A DNA stretch of 64,000 nt from Arenivirga flava (GTDB taxonomy: Bacteria; Actinomycetota; Actinomycetes; Actinomycetales; Microbacteriaceae), in the NCBI RefSeq assembly GCF_030161575.1, contig NZ_BSUL01000001.1, positions 2,461,809 through 2,525,808 of the forward strand, read 5' to 3'. Below, piece after piece: positions 51,558-61,266 of the stretch (the stretch's first letter is position 1; every line of letters starts with the position of its first letter). The position numbers were made by a program, and so were the translations under genes. The notes below the pieces were generated by a model. The model ran no database searches. It worked only from the letters and a program-made list of their open reading frames with translations, and was not told where the DNA came from.

Positions 51558-51923
51558 ATGGCCAGACTGCTCCTCATCCTCCCGGTGGTGGTGCTCGGCT
51601 TCATGATCTACGCCATCGCCGACCTGGTGCTCATCGATGAGAACCGGGTGCGCGCCCTGCCGAAGTGGGGCTGGGCCGTGCTCATCGTCCTGCTGCCCGG
51701 CATCGGCGCCGTGCTGTGGCTCGTGCTCGGTCGCGAGCGCCGTGGACGTGACCAGCCCGCCCGCCGCGGCCCCACCGCTCCCGACGACGACGCGGACTTC
51801 CTCGCCAAGCTGGGCAAGGACGCCGATCAGGACGAGCGCATCCGCCGCCTCGAGGAGCAGCTGTCGCTGCTCGACGACGACGAGGACCCGAACGGCGACG
51901 CCGACAAGCCCGGCCGCCGGTGA
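51558..51923 (+). CDS. PLDc_N-domain membrane protein
   Basis: 121-residue protein. Two helices (LLLILPVVVLGFMIYAIADL and WAVLIVLLPGIGAVLWLVLG) form the phospholipase D nuclease N-terminal (PLDc_N) domain; an acidic coiled-coil-like tail (DERIRRLEEQLSLLDDDEDP) follows. No catalytic HKD part is present. Function unknown; overlaps menD by a GTGA junction. Confidence 0.82.
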   Translation: MARLLLILPVVVLGFMIYAIADLVLIDENRVRALPKWGWAVLIVLLPGIGAVLWLVLGRERRGRDQPARRGPTAPDDDADFLAKLGKDADQDERIRRLEEQLSLLDDDEDPNGDADKPGRR

Positions 51924-53590
51924 CCGCGCGGGAGGACTCGCCCGCATCCGTCGCCGCGCTGACGCTGCTGGCGCAGCTGCGCGCGCAGGGACTGCGCGAC
52001 GTGGTGGTGAGCCCCGGCTCGCGCTCGCAGGCGCTCGCGCTAGCCGCGGCCCAGCTGGCGGATGAGGGGCTGCTGCGCCTGAGCGTGCGCATGGACGAGC
52101 GCGTCGCCGGCTTCCTGGCCCTCGGCCTGGCCGTCGGCACGGAACGGCCCGTCGCGGTGGTGACGACCTCGGGCACCGCGGTCGCCAACCTGCATCCGGC
52201 CGTCCTCGAGGCGCGCCATGCCGGCGTGCCACTGCTGCTGCTCACCGCCGACCGTCCGCAGGAGGCGCGCGGCATCGGGGGCAACCAGACCACGGTGCAG
52301 CCCGGGCTGTTCGCGCCGGCGGTGCTCGCCGAGTGGGACGTGCCGGCGCCGACCGCGCAGGACGACCCGTCCGTGCTACGTGGGCTCGCCGCCGAGGCCT
52401 ACGCCGTCGCCGAGCGCGGGCCCGGCCCGGTGCAGCTGAACCTGGCGTACCGCGAGCCGCTGAGCTCCGCGGGCCTGGCGACACCGCGGCTCGAGGCCGT
52501 CGCGGTGCCCGCGCCGCCGACGGATCCCGACTACGTGCGCCTCGCGCCCGAGGAGGGCACCGTCGTGATCGCCGGAGCGGATGCGGGACCGCGCGCCGAG
52601 CAGCTCGCCCACGAGCTCGCCGCCCCGCTGCTGGCCGAGATCTCGAGCGGCGCCCGCTTCGGCCCGAACCTCGTCGGCGCCTACCGCGAGCTGCTGGCGG
52701 ATGCGGGCTTCGGTGGTCGGGTGCGCCGCGCCGTGGTGCTCGGTCACCCCACGCTGAGCCGCGAGGTGCCCGCCCTGCTCGCCCGCGACGACCTCGACGT
52801 CATCGTCGAGCGCGGCCGCGCCGGCGAGGACTACCGGCCGTCGGCGCACGCGATCGTCGTCGACGAGGTGCGCGTGCTCCAAGCCTCCCCGGAGCCGTGG
52901 ATGCGCTCGTGGCCCGGACGCTGGACCCGCGCGAGCCGCGCCCTGCTCGATCGCCCGATCGCGGCGCCCGACCTCACCGCGGCGCGCTCGCTCGACAAGG
53001 AGGTGCGCAGCCGCTTCGCCCGCGAGGAGCTGGCGATCGCGCGTCGTCCCGTCGACCGCCGCGGGCTCGTCGAGAGCATCTGGGCCGCGACCTGGCCGCA
53101 CGACCGCCTGGTGCTGGCGGCCAGCCGCCTCATCCGCGTGGCCGACGGGGCCGTGCCCGGCAAGAAGCTGGTCGTGCACGCCAACCGCGGGCTCGCCGGC
53201 ATCGACGGCACCATCGCCACGGCGGTCGGCATCGCCACGGCGCAGCAGGCGGATGCGGGCCCCGGCGTCACGCGCGTGCTGGTCGGCGACCTCGCCCTGC
53301 TCCACGACGCGGGCGCGCTGCTGCTGCCGCCCGGCGAGCCGCGGCCGCGCATCCAGGTCATCGTGGGTGACGACCGCGGCGGCACCATCTTCGACGGACT
53401 CGAAGTGGCCGCATCCGCCCCCTCCGACGCCTTCGACCGCGTGCTGCGCACGCCGCACGAGGTCGACCTCGCCGCGCTCGCCGCGGCCTACGGCTGGAAG
53501 CACGTGCGCATCGCCCACCAGCGCGACCTCGACTCGGCGCTCACCGACACCGCGGGCCCGCTCCTCATCGAGGTACCCCTGCCCCGCTGA
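51920..53590 (+). CDS. menD: 2-succinyl-5-enolpyruvyl-6-hydroxy-3-cyclohexene-1-carboxylate synthase
   Basis: Thiamine-diphosphate enzyme committing isochorismate to menaquinone, 556 residues. VVVSPGSRSQALALAAAQL near the N-terminus, the catalytic Glu in RMDERVAGFLALG, LLLTADRPQEARGIGGNQTT, and NRGLAGIDGTIATAVG with the ThDP/Mg site GDLALLHD later, are all typical MenD. GTG 51920 overlaps the previous gene. Confidence 0.95.
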   Translation: MTAREDSPASVAALTLLAQLRAQGLRDVVVSPGSRSQALALAAAQLADEGLLRLSVRMDERVAGFLALGLAVGTERPVAVVTTSGTAVANLHPAVLEARHAGVPLLLLTADRPQEARGIGGNQTTVQPGLFAPAVLAEWDVPAPTAQDDPSVLRGLAAEAYAVAERGPGPVQLNLAYREPLSSAGLATPRLEAVAVPAPPTDPDYVRLAPEEGTVVIAGADAGPRAEQLAHELAAPLLAEISSGARFGPNLVGAYRELLADAGFGGRVRRAVVLGHPTLSREVPALLARDDLDVIVERGRAGEDYRPSAHAIVVDEVRVLQASPEPWMRSWPGRWTRASRALLDRPIAAPDLTAARSLDKEVRSRFAREELAIARRPVDRRGLVESIWAATWPHDRLVLAASRLIRVADGAVPGKKLVVHANRGLAGIDGTIATAVGIATAQQADAGPGVTRVLVGDLALLHDAGALLLPPGEPRPRIQVIVGDDRGGTIFDGLEVAASAPSDAFDRVLRTPHEVDLAALAAAYGWKHVRIAHQRDLDSALTDTAGPLLIEVPLPR

Positions 53591-53896
53591 CCCGCGCCGC
53601 GCGCCGCCGACGCGCGCCACGCGACGCCGCCCCGCTGACCCGCTGACCCGCGCCACGCGCCGCCGCCGTGCCGCTACCGCGCTGCCGTGCTGCCGTGCCG
53701 CTGCCGCTGCCGTGCCGCTGCCGCGCCGCTTCTCAGTCTCGAGGCGACGAGTCAGTCCCGTCGGCGGGCATGAGTTGTCGCTTGGGTACTGAGTCGGGCG
53801 CTGCGCTGCGTCCGGAGTCGGGCGCGGCGCGACCCGCGGCGTCACGCGAGGGCGCCGACTCGCGCGCGACCCGCGGTGCCACGAGCGGGCGGCGGC
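53591..53896. other. 306-bp intergenic low-complexity region
   Basis: No gene. 53591-53730 is a reiteration of GCCGCTGCCGTGCC-like words. 53733-53805 holds an imperfect palindrome (CAGTCTCGAGGCGACGAGTC against, in reverse complement, CAGTACCCAAGCGACAACTC). The remainder repeats GGCGC/GACTCG words. Confidence 0.55.
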
Positions 53897-55108
53897 TCAG
53901 GCGAAGGCGTCCGCGATCGGGCGGAACTTCATCGCCGTCTCGGCCCGCTCCTGCACGGGCGACGACGCCGCGACGATGCCGGCGCCGGCGTGCGCGGTGA
54001 TGCGGCCGTCGTCGTCGACCTGGGCGCCGCGCAGCGCGATGGCCCACTCGCCGTCGCCGTGCGCGCCGAGCCAGCCGACCGGGCCCGCGTAGCGTCCGCG
54101 GTCGCTCGGCTCGAGCTCGGCGATCAGCGCGCTCGCGACTTCGGTCGGCGAGCCCGCGACGGCCGCGGTCGGGTGCAGCGCGGCGACCAGGTCGAGCGCG
54201 GTCGTGCCGGGCTCCAGCGTGGCCTCGAGGTCGCTCGCCAGGTGCCACAGATTCGGCAGCTTCAGCGCGAAGGGCTGCTCGCTCACGGTGACGGTCGCGG
54301 CGCGGGCGCGCAGCGCGGTGAGCGCGCTCTGCACGGCGAAGCGGTGCTCGTCCTGATCCTTGGCGCTGGTCGCGAGGGCGACGGCCGCGGCCTGGTCCTG
54401 GCCCGCATCCGCTCCTCGCGCACTGCTGCCGGCGAGCACGCGGGTGCGGGCCAGGCCGTCGCGCGCCTCGACGAGGGTCTCGGGGCTGGCGCCGACGAGG
54501 CCGTCGACGGCGTAGGTCCAGCAGTCGGCGTAGCTCAGCGCGAGGTCGCAGAGCACGCGGCGCAGGTCGGCGCCGTCGGGCAGCTTGCCGACGAGGTCGC
54601 GCGCCAGCACCACCTTCTCGAGCTCGCCCGCGGTGATGCGGCCGATCGCATCCGCCACCGCCGCCTCGTAGCCCTCGCCGTCGAGCGCCCCGGGCAGCAG
54701 CGCGATGCGGTACTCCGCGCCGTACGGGCGCACGCGCGGCACGATGGGCGGCCCGGCGAACGGCTCGGTCGAGATCTCGGTGAGGAAGGCGCGGCCCTCG
54801 CGCACGCCGATGACGGTGCTCGGCACCTCGAGCACGCTCGGGCGGGCGGAGTCCGGCGAGAAGGCGAAGGCGCCGAAGGCGATCAGCCCCGAGCCGGGCA
54901 GCCGCACGGCGTCGTCGACGGTCGCGCCGGCCACGAGCGAGGCCCAGGCGGCGGCGGCCTCGGCGAAGCGGCGACGGCCGTGGAACTCCCAGCGCAGCGT
55001 GCGGCCCAGCCCGACGACGCCCTCGCCGCGGCGCTGCACGACGAGCGGATGCACGGGGTCGGCGAGCCCGATCAGCTGCGGGCGGATCTCGAGCGGCGTG
55101 GTGCGCAC
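53897..55108 (-). CDS. menF: Isochorismate synthase
   Basis: Chorismate-binding enzyme, 403 residues, converting chorismate to isochorismate. ITAGELEKVVLARDLVGK, ASPETLVEARDGLARTRVLA, LHPTAAVAGSP, GPVGWLGAHGDGEWAIALRG and GAGIVAASSPVQERAE follow the order of the family. GTG 55108 has no clear ribosome site and is uncertain by some codons. Convergent with menD and divergent from menG. Confidence 0.92.
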   Translation of the reverse strand: MRTTPLEIRPQLIGLADPVHPLVVQRRGEGVVGLGRTLRWEFHGRRRFAEAAAAWASLVAGATVDDAVRLPGSGLIAFGAFAFSPDSARPSVLEVPSTVIGVREGRAFLTEISTEPFAGPPIVPRVRPYGAEYRIALLPGALDGEGYEAAVADAIGRITAGELEKVVLARDLVGKLPDGADLRRVLCDLALSYADCWTYAVDGLVGASPETLVEARDGLARTRVLAGSSARGADAGQDQAAAVALATSAKDQDEHRFAVQSALTALRARAATVTVSEQPFALKLPNLWHLASDLEATLEPGTTALDLVAALHPTAAVAGSPTEVASALIAELEPSDRGRYAGPVGWLGAHGDGEWAIALRGAQVDDDGRITAHAGAGIVAASSPVQERAETAMKFRPIADAFA

Positions 55109-55219
55109 GTGCAGCGGGGGACGGGCAGGGCCTGAGTCACCGGGGGAGTCTACGCCGCCGCCGCCGCACGGGATCGCGGACGGGACGGATCATCCGGCCA
55201 CGGCACAGCCGCCCGGGCA

Positions 55220-55225
55220 TAGGAT
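55220..55225 (+). promoter_or_regulatory. -10 box of menG (leaderless)
   Basis: TAGGAT lies 7 nt before GTG 55233. Confidence 0.5.
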
Positions 55226-55232
55226 CATCCCT

Positions 55233-55946
55233 GTGAGTCAGGCGGACATGAGCAAGCGACCCGAGGAGGTCGCCGGCATGTTCGACGGCGTCGCCAAGGG
55301 CTACGACCGCACGAACAACGCCCTCTCGGGCGGCAACGCCGTGCTGTGGCGCGTGGCGACGGTCAAGGCCGTCGACCCGAAGCCCTCCGAGCGCGTGCTC
55401 GACATCGCCGCCGGCACCGGCACGAGCTCCGCGGCGCTCGCGAAGTCGGGTGCGGCCGTGACGGCCCTCGACTTCTCGGCGGGCATGGTCGCGGTGGGCC
55501 GCGAGCGCCACCCGGAGATCGAGTTCGTCGAGGCCGACGCCACCGAGCTGCCGTTCGAGGACGAGATCTTCGACGCCGTCACCATCAGCTTCGGCCTGCG
55601 CAACATCGTCGACGTGCCGAAGGCGCTCAGCGAGATGTACCGCGTGCTCAAGCCCGGCGGTCGCCTCGTGATCTGCGAGTTCTCCACCCCGCCGGCCCCG
55701 ATCGTGCGCGCCGGCTACTGGGCCTACCTCGACGTCGTAATGCCGCTGGTCGCCAAGGTCACCAGCACCAACACCGGCGCCTACGACTACCTGGGCGAGT
55801 CCATCAAGGCCTGGCCCGACCAGCTCGAGTTGAGCGTGCTCATCCGCAGCGCCGGCTTCACCCGGGTGGCGTACCGCAACCTCACCGCGGGCGTCGTCGC
55901 CCTGCACCGCGGCCGCAAACCGGCCGCCTCCCTCCGTCGCTCCTGA
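55233..55946 (+). CDS. menG: Demethylmenaquinone methyltransferase
   Basis: SAM-dependent methyltransferase of the UbiE/MenG family, 237 residues. VAGMFDGVAKGYDRTNNALS is the family N-terminus, VLDIAAGTGTSSAALAKSGA is the SAM-binding motif, FEDEIFDAVTISFGLRNIVD and PGGRLVICEFSTP follow, and TAGVVALHRGRKP ends it. GTG 55233 is preferred because of the -10 box; ATG 55248 is possible. Confidence 0.95.
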   Translation: MSQADMSKRPEEVAGMFDGVAKGYDRTNNALSGGNAVLWRVATVKAVDPKPSERVLDIAAGTGTSSAALAKSGAAVTALDFSAGMVAVGRERHPEIEFVEADATELPFEDEIFDAVTISFGLRNIVDVPKALSEMYRVLKPGGRLVICEFSTPPAPIVRAGYWAYLDVVMPLVAKVTSTNTGAYDYLGESIKAWPDQLELSVLIRSAGFTRVAYRNLTAGVVALHRGRKPAASLRRS

Positions 55947-56027
55947 TCCCGAGCGGATGAGGCCGGAGCGGATGAGCGAACCGCGCGCGTGACGACGACG
56001 AACCACCACGGACATGAAGGCAGAACA

Positions 56028-57086
56028 GTGAACCCGAGCACGCCCCTCGCGCGCCGCAGCACGCTGAGCGGTTCGCTCGGGCTGGGCGAGAAGCTCTTCG
56101 CGTCCTCGGACGAGCGCCGCTTCGTGCGCGACATCGAGGACGGGCTCGAGCGGGTCGAGGCGGGGCTGGTCGAGGAGGTGCGCTTCGCCGACGACCTCGC
56201 CGACGTGACCACCCGCTACCTGCTCGAGGCTGGCGGCAAGCGCGTGCGCCCCACCCTGACGCTCCTGGTCGCGCAGCTCGGCACCGGGGTGAACGAGCGG
56301 GTGCTCCAGGCGGCCCGCGCCATCGAGCTCACCCACCTGGCCTCGCTGTACCACGACGACGTCATGGACGAGGCGCAGCAGCGTCGAGGCGTGCCGACCG
56401 CGCAGCACGTCTGGGGCAACTCGGTCGCGATCCTCACCGGCGACCTGCTCTTCGCCCGCGCCTCCAGCCTCATCGCCGGTCTCGGCGAGAAGGCCATGCT
56501 CATCCAGGCGAGCACCTTCGAGCGCCTCTGCCTCGGCCAGCTGCACGAGACGATCGGCCCCCGCGACGGCGAGGACCACATCGAGCACTACCTCGGCGTG
56601 CTCGCCGACAAGACCGGCTCGCTGATCGCGGCGGCCGCCCAGGTCGGCGTGCTCTTCTCCGACGCCGACGACGCCTACGAGGCCTGCGTCGTGGAGTTCG
56701 GCGAGAAGATCGGCATCGCCTTCCAGCTCGTCGACGACGTGATCGACCTCGCCGAGCGCAAGGACGGCACCGGCAAGACCGCGGGCACCGACCTGCGCGC
56801 CGGGGTCGCCACCCTGCCCGTGCTCTACCTGCGCCGCGATGCGCAGACGGATGCGGATGCGGCCGCCTTCCTCGAGCGCATCGAGGCGGGCATCGCCTCG
56901 GGTGACGACGCGCTGCTCGCGTCGCTCGTCGCCGAGCTGCGCGGGCACGAGGTGACGCAGCGGACGATGACGGATGCGCGCCGCTGGGCCGCGGAGGCCG
57001 TCGCCGCGCTCGACCCGCTGCCCGCCGGGCCGGTGAAGAAGGCGCTGACCCGCTTCGCCGACACCATCGTCGAACGATCCCGCTGA
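56028..57086 (+). CDS. Polyprenyl diphosphate synthase
   Basis: Trans-isoprenyl diphosphate synthase of 352 residues supplying the menaquinone side chain. GGKRVRPTLTLLVAQLG is the first substrate motif, SLYHDDVMDEAQQRRG contains the first DDxxD, GDLLFARASSLI follows, and FQLVDDVIDLAERKDGTGKT contains the second. Chain length is not predictable with certainty. GTG 56028 is preferred (GAAGGCAG before it) over a frame from 55989. Confidence 0.93.
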   Translation: MNPSTPLARRSTLSGSLGLGEKLFASSDERRFVRDIEDGLERVEAGLVEEVRFADDLADVTTRYLLEAGGKRVRPTLTLLVAQLGTGVNERVLQAARAIELTHLASLYHDDVMDEAQQRRGVPTAQHVWGNSVAILTGDLLFARASSLIAGLGEKAMLIQASTFERLCLGQLHETIGPRDGEDHIEHYLGVLADKTGSLIAAAAQVGVLFSDADDAYEACVVEFGEKIGIAFQLVDDVIDLAERKDGTGKTAGTDLRAGVATLPVLYLRRDAQTDADAAAFLERIEAGIASGDDALLASLVAELRGHEVTQRTMTDARRWAAEAVAALDPLPAGPVKKALTRFADTIVERSR

Positions 57087-57136
57087 ACCGCGCGCCCCAT
57101 CCGCTCGGCTGGGGCACCACCCTGGAAGGAACTCCC

Positions 57137-58522
57137 GTGACCAAGCTGAGGCTTGCCATAGTCGGCGCCGGTCCCGCCGGCATCTACGCCGCCGACATCC
57201 TCATGAAGTCCGAGCGCGCCTTCGACGTGTCGATCGACCTCTTCGACCGGCTGCCCGCCCCGTACGGGCTCGTCCGCTACGGCGTCGCGCCCGACCACCC
57301 GCGCATCAAGGGCATCATCAACGCCCTGCGCGAGGTGCTCGACCGCGGCGACATCCGCATCTTCGGCGGCGTCGACTTCGGCACCGACATCACCATCGAC
57401 GACCTGCGCGAGCACTACCACGCGGTCATCTTCACGACCGGCGCGATCCGCGACGCCGACCTCGAGATCCCGGGCATCGACCTCGACGGCAGCTACGGCG
57501 CCGCCGACTTCGTCAACTGGTTCGACGGGCACCCCGATGTGCCGCGCGAGTGGCCGCTCGAGGCGAAGGAGATCGCGGTCATCGGCAACGGGAACGTCGC
57601 GCTCGACGTCGCCCGCATGCTCGCCAAGCACGCCGACGACCTGCTGCCGACGGAGATCCCCGACAACGTCTACCGGGGGCTCAAGGCCTCGCCGGTCACC
57701 GACGTGCACGTCTTCGGACGCCGTGGCCCCATGCAGGTGAAGTTCACGCCGCTCGAGCTGCGCGAGCTCGGCGAGCAGCACGACGTCGACATGGTGCTCC
57801 ACGACGAGGACTTCGACTACGACGAGGCCTCGAAGAACGCCATCGCCACGAACAAGCAGGTCATGGTCATCGACCGCATCCTGGGCAAGTGGCGGAAGGA
57901 GGCGGAGGAGGAGCGGACCCCTGCGAGCCGCCGCCTGCACCTGCACTTCTACGCGAAGCCCGTCGAGGTCGTCGGCGAGGACGGCAAGGTGGTCGGGTTC
58001 CGGTACGAGCGCACGCGTCCGGATGGGCAGGGCGGCGTGGAGGGCACGGGCGAGATCCGCGAGCTGCCGATCCAGGCGATCTACCGCGCGGTCGGCTACT
58101 TCGGCTCGCCGCTGCAGGGCATCCCGTTCGACGAGCACCGCGGCGTGATCCCCAACATCGAGGGTCGCGTGCAGCAGGAGGACGAGAGCTCGCCCGGCCA
58201 GTTCAACGAGCAGCTGCCCGGCGTCTACGCCAGCGGCTGGATCAAGCGCGGACCCGTCGGTCTCATCGGCGCCACCAAGAGCGACGCCATGGAGACGGTG
58301 CAGCACCTCATCCGCGACCAGGCGCACTGGTGGACCCCGGCGCACCCCGAGGAGCAGGCCGTCGTCGACCTGCTGGACTCGCGCGGCGTGCGCTACACCG
58401 ACCTCGCCGGCTGGCAGCGTCTCGACGCGCACGAGATCGCGCTCGGCGCCGAGCAGGAGCGCGCGCGGGTCAAGGTCGTGCCGCGCGACGAGATGGTCGA
58501 GATCTCGCGCGGCGAGGCCTGA
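57137..58522 (+). CDS. NADPH-ferredoxin reductase (FprA-like)
   Basis: FAD/NADP oxidoreductase of 461 residues, of the adrenodoxin-reductase-like FprA group. VGAGPAGIYAADILMKS binds FAD; FDRLPAPYGLVRYGVAPDHP is a group signature; VIGNGNVALDVARML binds NADP; and SGWIKRGPVGLIGATKSDAM completes the FAD site. It delivers electrons from NADPH to ferredoxins. GGAAGGAAC precedes GTG 57137. Confidence 0.94.
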   Translation: MTKLRLAIVGAGPAGIYAADILMKSERAFDVSIDLFDRLPAPYGLVRYGVAPDHPRIKGIINALREVLDRGDIRIFGGVDFGTDITIDDLREHYHAVIFTTGAIRDADLEIPGIDLDGSYGAADFVNWFDGHPDVPREWPLEAKEIAVIGNGNVALDVARMLAKHADDLLPTEIPDNVYRGLKASPVTDVHVFGRRGPMQVKFTPLELRELGEQHDVDMVLHDEDFDYDEASKNAIATNKQVMVIDRILGKWRKEAEEERTPASRRLHLHFYAKPVEVVGEDGKVVGFRYERTRPDGQGGVEGTGEIRELPIQAIYRAVGYFGSPLQGIPFDEHRGVIPNIEGRVQQEDESSPGQFNEQLPGVYASGWIKRGPVGLIGATKSDAMETVQHLIRDQAHWWTPAHPEEQAVVDLLDSRGVRYTDLAGWQRLDAHEIALGAEQERARVKVVPRDEMVEISRGEA

Positions 58523-58538
58523 GCCTCAGCAGCGCAGC

Positions 58539-58567
58539 GAACGGCGGTCCCTCCGGGGGCCGCCGTT
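58539..58567. terminator. Bidirectional terminator
   Basis: GAACGGCGGTCCC pairs with GGGGGCCGCCGTTC (one G.T pair) around loop TCC, between the convergent fprA-like and coiled-coil genes. Confidence 0.8.
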
Positions 58568-58572
58568 CCGCG

Positions 58573-59214
58573 TCAGTACGGGGTCAGCCGTACGACGATG
58601 CCGGGCGACTGCCACTGGAGGGCCAGCTGCACCTGCGCACCTCGGCCCAGGCGTGCGCGCGCGTCGTCGAGCAGGGCCGCGGCGACGCTGCCGAGCAGCG
58701 CGTCGGCGTTCGCCGCGATCGCGAATCGGTGGCCCTGGTCGGACGGCTGGACCAGCAGGCCGCCCTCGCGGGCGCGCTCCACCGCCTCCGGCACGGCGCG
58801 CAGCGGCCGCACCATGCCGACACCGGAGACCGTCGCGATCGACACGCTCGTCACCGGGCCGCGGGGGCCGTCGGTCGAGCTGAGGCTCGCCGCCGGAGCG
58901 AGGGAGCGCAGGCGCTCGTGCAGCGCCGTGGTGTCGCCGTCCGCCGGTCCGCTGGGGGAGGGCCCCTCCTCCGCCTCGCGCAGCCGCACGAGCAGTTCGG
59001 CGCGCTCCTCGGTGAGCCTGGCGCTCTCGCGGGCGAGACGGTCGGCCTCCGCCCCGCGCTCGTCCGCCACCCGGCGCCAGTGGTCGCGATCCTGCTCGGT
59101 GGCCTCGACGCGCTGCTGCCGCACGCGCGCCTGCACGAGCGCAGCGGATGCGGTGGCGACGAGGAGCGCGCAGCTCGCGATCGCCGCGACGATCCACCAT
59201 CCTTCGCCCGTCAT
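58573..59214 (-). CDS. Hypothetical membrane-anchored coiled-coil protein
   Basis: 213-residue protein. An N-terminal anchor (WWIVAAIASCALLVATASAA) is followed by about 55 residues of coiled coil (VEATEQDRDHWRRVADERGA, ERAELLVRLREAEE), a low-complexity linker, and a C-terminal globular part with pattern SVSIATVSGVGMVRPLRAVP. Topology resembles RmuC- or DivIC-like scaffolds, but no family is recognised. TACTGT lies 6 nt before ATG 59214. Confidence 0.6.
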   Translation of the reverse strand: MTGEGWWIVAAIASCALLVATASAALVQARVRQQRVEATEQDRDHWRRVADERGAEADRLARESARLTEERAELLVRLREAEEGPSPSGPADGDTTALHERLRSLAPAASLSSTDGPRGPVTSVSIATVSGVGMVRPLRAVPEAVERAREGGLLVQPSDQGHRFAIAANADALLGSVAAALLDDARARLGRGAQVQLALQWQSPGIVVRLTPY

Positions 59215-59220
59215 GGCACG

Positions 59221-59226
59221 ACAGTA
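59221..59226 (-). promoter_or_regulatory. -10 box of the coiled-coil gene (leaderless)
   Basis: TACTGT (minus strand) lies 6 nt before ATG 59214. Confidence 0.5.
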
Positions 59227-59264
59227 ACCCGCTCGGCAGGGGTTGAGGTGGCAGGGATGCTCAG

Positions 59265-60737
59265 CTATTGCACGCTGGCTGTGAGGCGCGCGACGTTGTC
59301 GAGCACCTGCACCGGGAACGGCCGCCCCAGCCACTCGTCGAGGGTGAGCTCGCGGCACTCGGCGCGGTAGGCGTCCTCGAGCTCGTGGAGCCGGCGGGCG
59401 AAGTCCGCTCCGCGCACCAGCACCGAGATCTCGAGGTTGAGGCTGAAGGAGCGCATGTCGAGATTGCTCGAGCCGATCACCGCGACCTCGTCGTCCACCG
59501 AGAAGTGCTTCGCGTGCAGGATCGTCGGCGCTCGGTAGAGCCAGATGCGCACGCCGGCCCGCAGCAGCGCCTCGTAGTAGGACCGCTGCGCGTGGAAGAC
59601 GACGGGCTGGTCGCCGATCTCGCTGACGATGAGGTCGATCTCCACGCCGCGCTGCGCGGCGGTGGTCACCGCGTAGAGCATCGACTCGTCGGGCACGAAG
59701 TAGGGGCTGGTCAGCACGATGCGCTGCTGCGCGCTGTAGATCAGCGCGTTGAAGAGCCGCAGGTTGTTCTCGCCGTCGAAGCCCGGCCCGCTCGGCACCA
59801 CCTGGCAGTCCAGCGACTGCGCCTTGCGCACCGAGGTCATCGGCTCGGTCTCGCGCAGCAGCAGCTCGTCGGTCTCGCTGTACCAGTCGGTGACGAAGAG
59901 CGCGTTGATGCCCGCCACGATCGGGCCCTCGAAGCGCACCATGAGGTCCTTCCAGGCGAGGCCGCGCTTGAGGTTGCCGGGCTTGTCGTAGCTCTTGTCG
60001 ATCATGTTCTGCGAGCCCGTGTAGGCCACGATGCCGTCGATGACCAGCAGCTTGCGGTGGTTGCGCAGGTCGGGGCGCTGGTACTCGCCGCGCCACGGCC
60101 GCACCGGCAGCATGAGCTGCACCTGCGCACCGGTGCGCCGCAACCGGCGCATGGTCTGGCGGTACTTGGGGTACCGCCACGAGGCGATGTGATCGAGCAG
60201 GTACCGTACGGTCACGCCGCGCTGCACGGCCTCCTCGAGCGCCTGGAAGAAGGGCTCGGTCGTGTCGTCGAGGTGCGTGATGTAGAACTCGGCGTGCACG
60301 TAGCGCTTCGCCTCGCGCACCGCCTGCGTCATCGCCCGCAGCGAGGCGTCGTAGTCGGGCAGCAGCTCCGCGCTGTTGCCGCCGACCAGGGGCATCGCGC
60401 CCAGCTCGCGGTTGAGCGCGACGGCGCTCGCGAACCAGGCCGGGGGCGGGTCGTCGTCGCGCACCTTCTCGATGCCCTCGGTGGTCTCGAGGATGTACGC
60501 GTTGATGTCGCGCTGCTTCTCGCGCCGCCGCTTCGGCAGGTGGTTGCTGCCGAGCAGCGCGAAGAGCAGGAAGCCCACGGTGGGGATGAGGAAGATCGCG
60601 AGCAGCCAGGCCGTGGCGGTCTGCGGCCGCCGGTTGCGCGGCACCACGATGACGGCGACGACGCGCAGTGTCCAGTCGACGACCAGCAGCGCGATCGTGA
60701 GCGCCAGGCTCCAGTCCACGCCGCGCAGCCAGTCCAC
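59265..60737 (-). CDS. cls: Cardiolipin synthase
   Basis: Phospholipase-D-superfamily membrane enzyme joining two phosphatidylglycerols, 490 residues. Two N-terminal helices (IALLVVDWTLRVVAVIVVP, TATAWLLAIFLIPTVGFLLF) are followed by two HKD motifs: HRKLLVIDGIVAYTGSQN and HAKHFSVDDEVAVIGSSNLD. Length and architecture match bacterial ClsA. GTG 60737. Confidence 0.94.
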   Translation of the reverse strand: MDWLRGVDWSLALTIALLVVDWTLRVVAVIVVPRNRRPQTATAWLLAIFLIPTVGFLLFALLGSNHLPKRRREKQRDINAYILETTEGIEKVRDDDPPPAWFASAVALNRELGAMPLVGGNSAELLPDYDASLRAMTQAVREAKRYVHAEFYITHLDDTTEPFFQALEEAVQRGVTVRYLLDHIASWRYPKYRQTMRRLRRTGAQVQLMLPVRPWRGEYQRPDLRNHRKLLVIDGIVAYTGSQNMIDKSYDKPGNLKRGLAWKDLMVRFEGPIVAGINALFVTDWYSETDELLLRETEPMTSVRKAQSLDCQVVPSGPGFDGENNLRLFNALIYSAQQRIVLTSPYFVPDESMLYAVTTAAQRGVEIDLIVSEIGDQPVVFHAQRSYYEALLRAGVRIWLYRAPTILHAKHFSVDDEVAVIGSSNLDMRSFSLNLEISVLVRGADFARRLHELEDAYRAECRELTLDEWLGRPFPVQVLDNVARLTASVQ

Positions 60738-60764
60738 CCGATCGACCCCCTCAGCGCGCCGGGA

Positions 60765-61253
60765 TCAGCGGAAGTTGATGAACTGCAGCGCCACGTCGAG
60801 GTCCTTGCCCTTGAGCAGCGCCATCGTGGCCTGGAGGTCGTCGCGGCTCTTCGACGTGACCCGCAGCTCGTCGCCCTGGATCTGGCTCTTCACGCTCTTG
60901 GGGCCCTCGTCGCGGATGATCTTCGAGATCTTCTTCGCGTCCTCGCTCGAGATGCCCTGCTTGAAGCTGGCCTCGATGCGGGTCTCCTTGCCGGAGGGGT
61001 AGGGCTCGCCGGCGTCGAGCGAGCGCAGCGAGATGCCGCGCTTGATGAGCTTCGCCTCGAACACCTCGAGGATCGCCTTCACGCGCTCCTCGGCGTTCGC
61101 CTTCATGAGCACCTTCTCACCGCTGAACTCGATCGAGGCGCCGACGTTCTTGAAGTCGTAGCGCTGCGCGATCTCCTTCTGGGCCTGGCTCAGTGCGTTC
61201 TGGGTCTCCATGGTGTCGACCTTGGAGACGATGTCGAAGGAGGAATCTGCCAT
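60765..61253 (-). CDS. yajQ: YajQ family nucleotide-binding protein
   Basis: 162-residue protein of the YajQ/DUF520 family (two ferredoxin-like folds; some members bind cyclic di-GMP). [20 protein letters not shown] at the start, [29 protein letters not shown], and the final VALQFINFR are hallmark sequences. ATG 61253 chosen by homology and by TAGACT 7 nt upstream; the open frame is longer but has no support. Confidence 0.95.
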   Translation of the reverse strand: MADSSFDIVSKVDTMETQNALSQAQKEIAQRYDFKNVGASIEFSGEKVLMKANAEERVKAILEVFEAKLIKRGISLRSLDAGEPYPSGKETRIEASFKQGISSEDAKKISKIIRDEGPKSVKSQIQGDELRVTSKSRDDLQATMALLKGKDLDVALQFINFR

Positions 61254-61260
61254 GCCTCCG

Positions 61261-61266
61261 AGTCTA
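61261..61266 (-). promoter_or_regulatory. -10 box of yajQ (leaderless)
   Basis: TAGACT (minus strand) lies 7 nt before ATG 61253. Confidence 0.45.

Noticed and set aside
53733-53805. Further member of the perfect palindrome families
   Set aside because: The arms match at only about two thirds of positions and share no sequence with the other elements; noted only in the intergenic entry.
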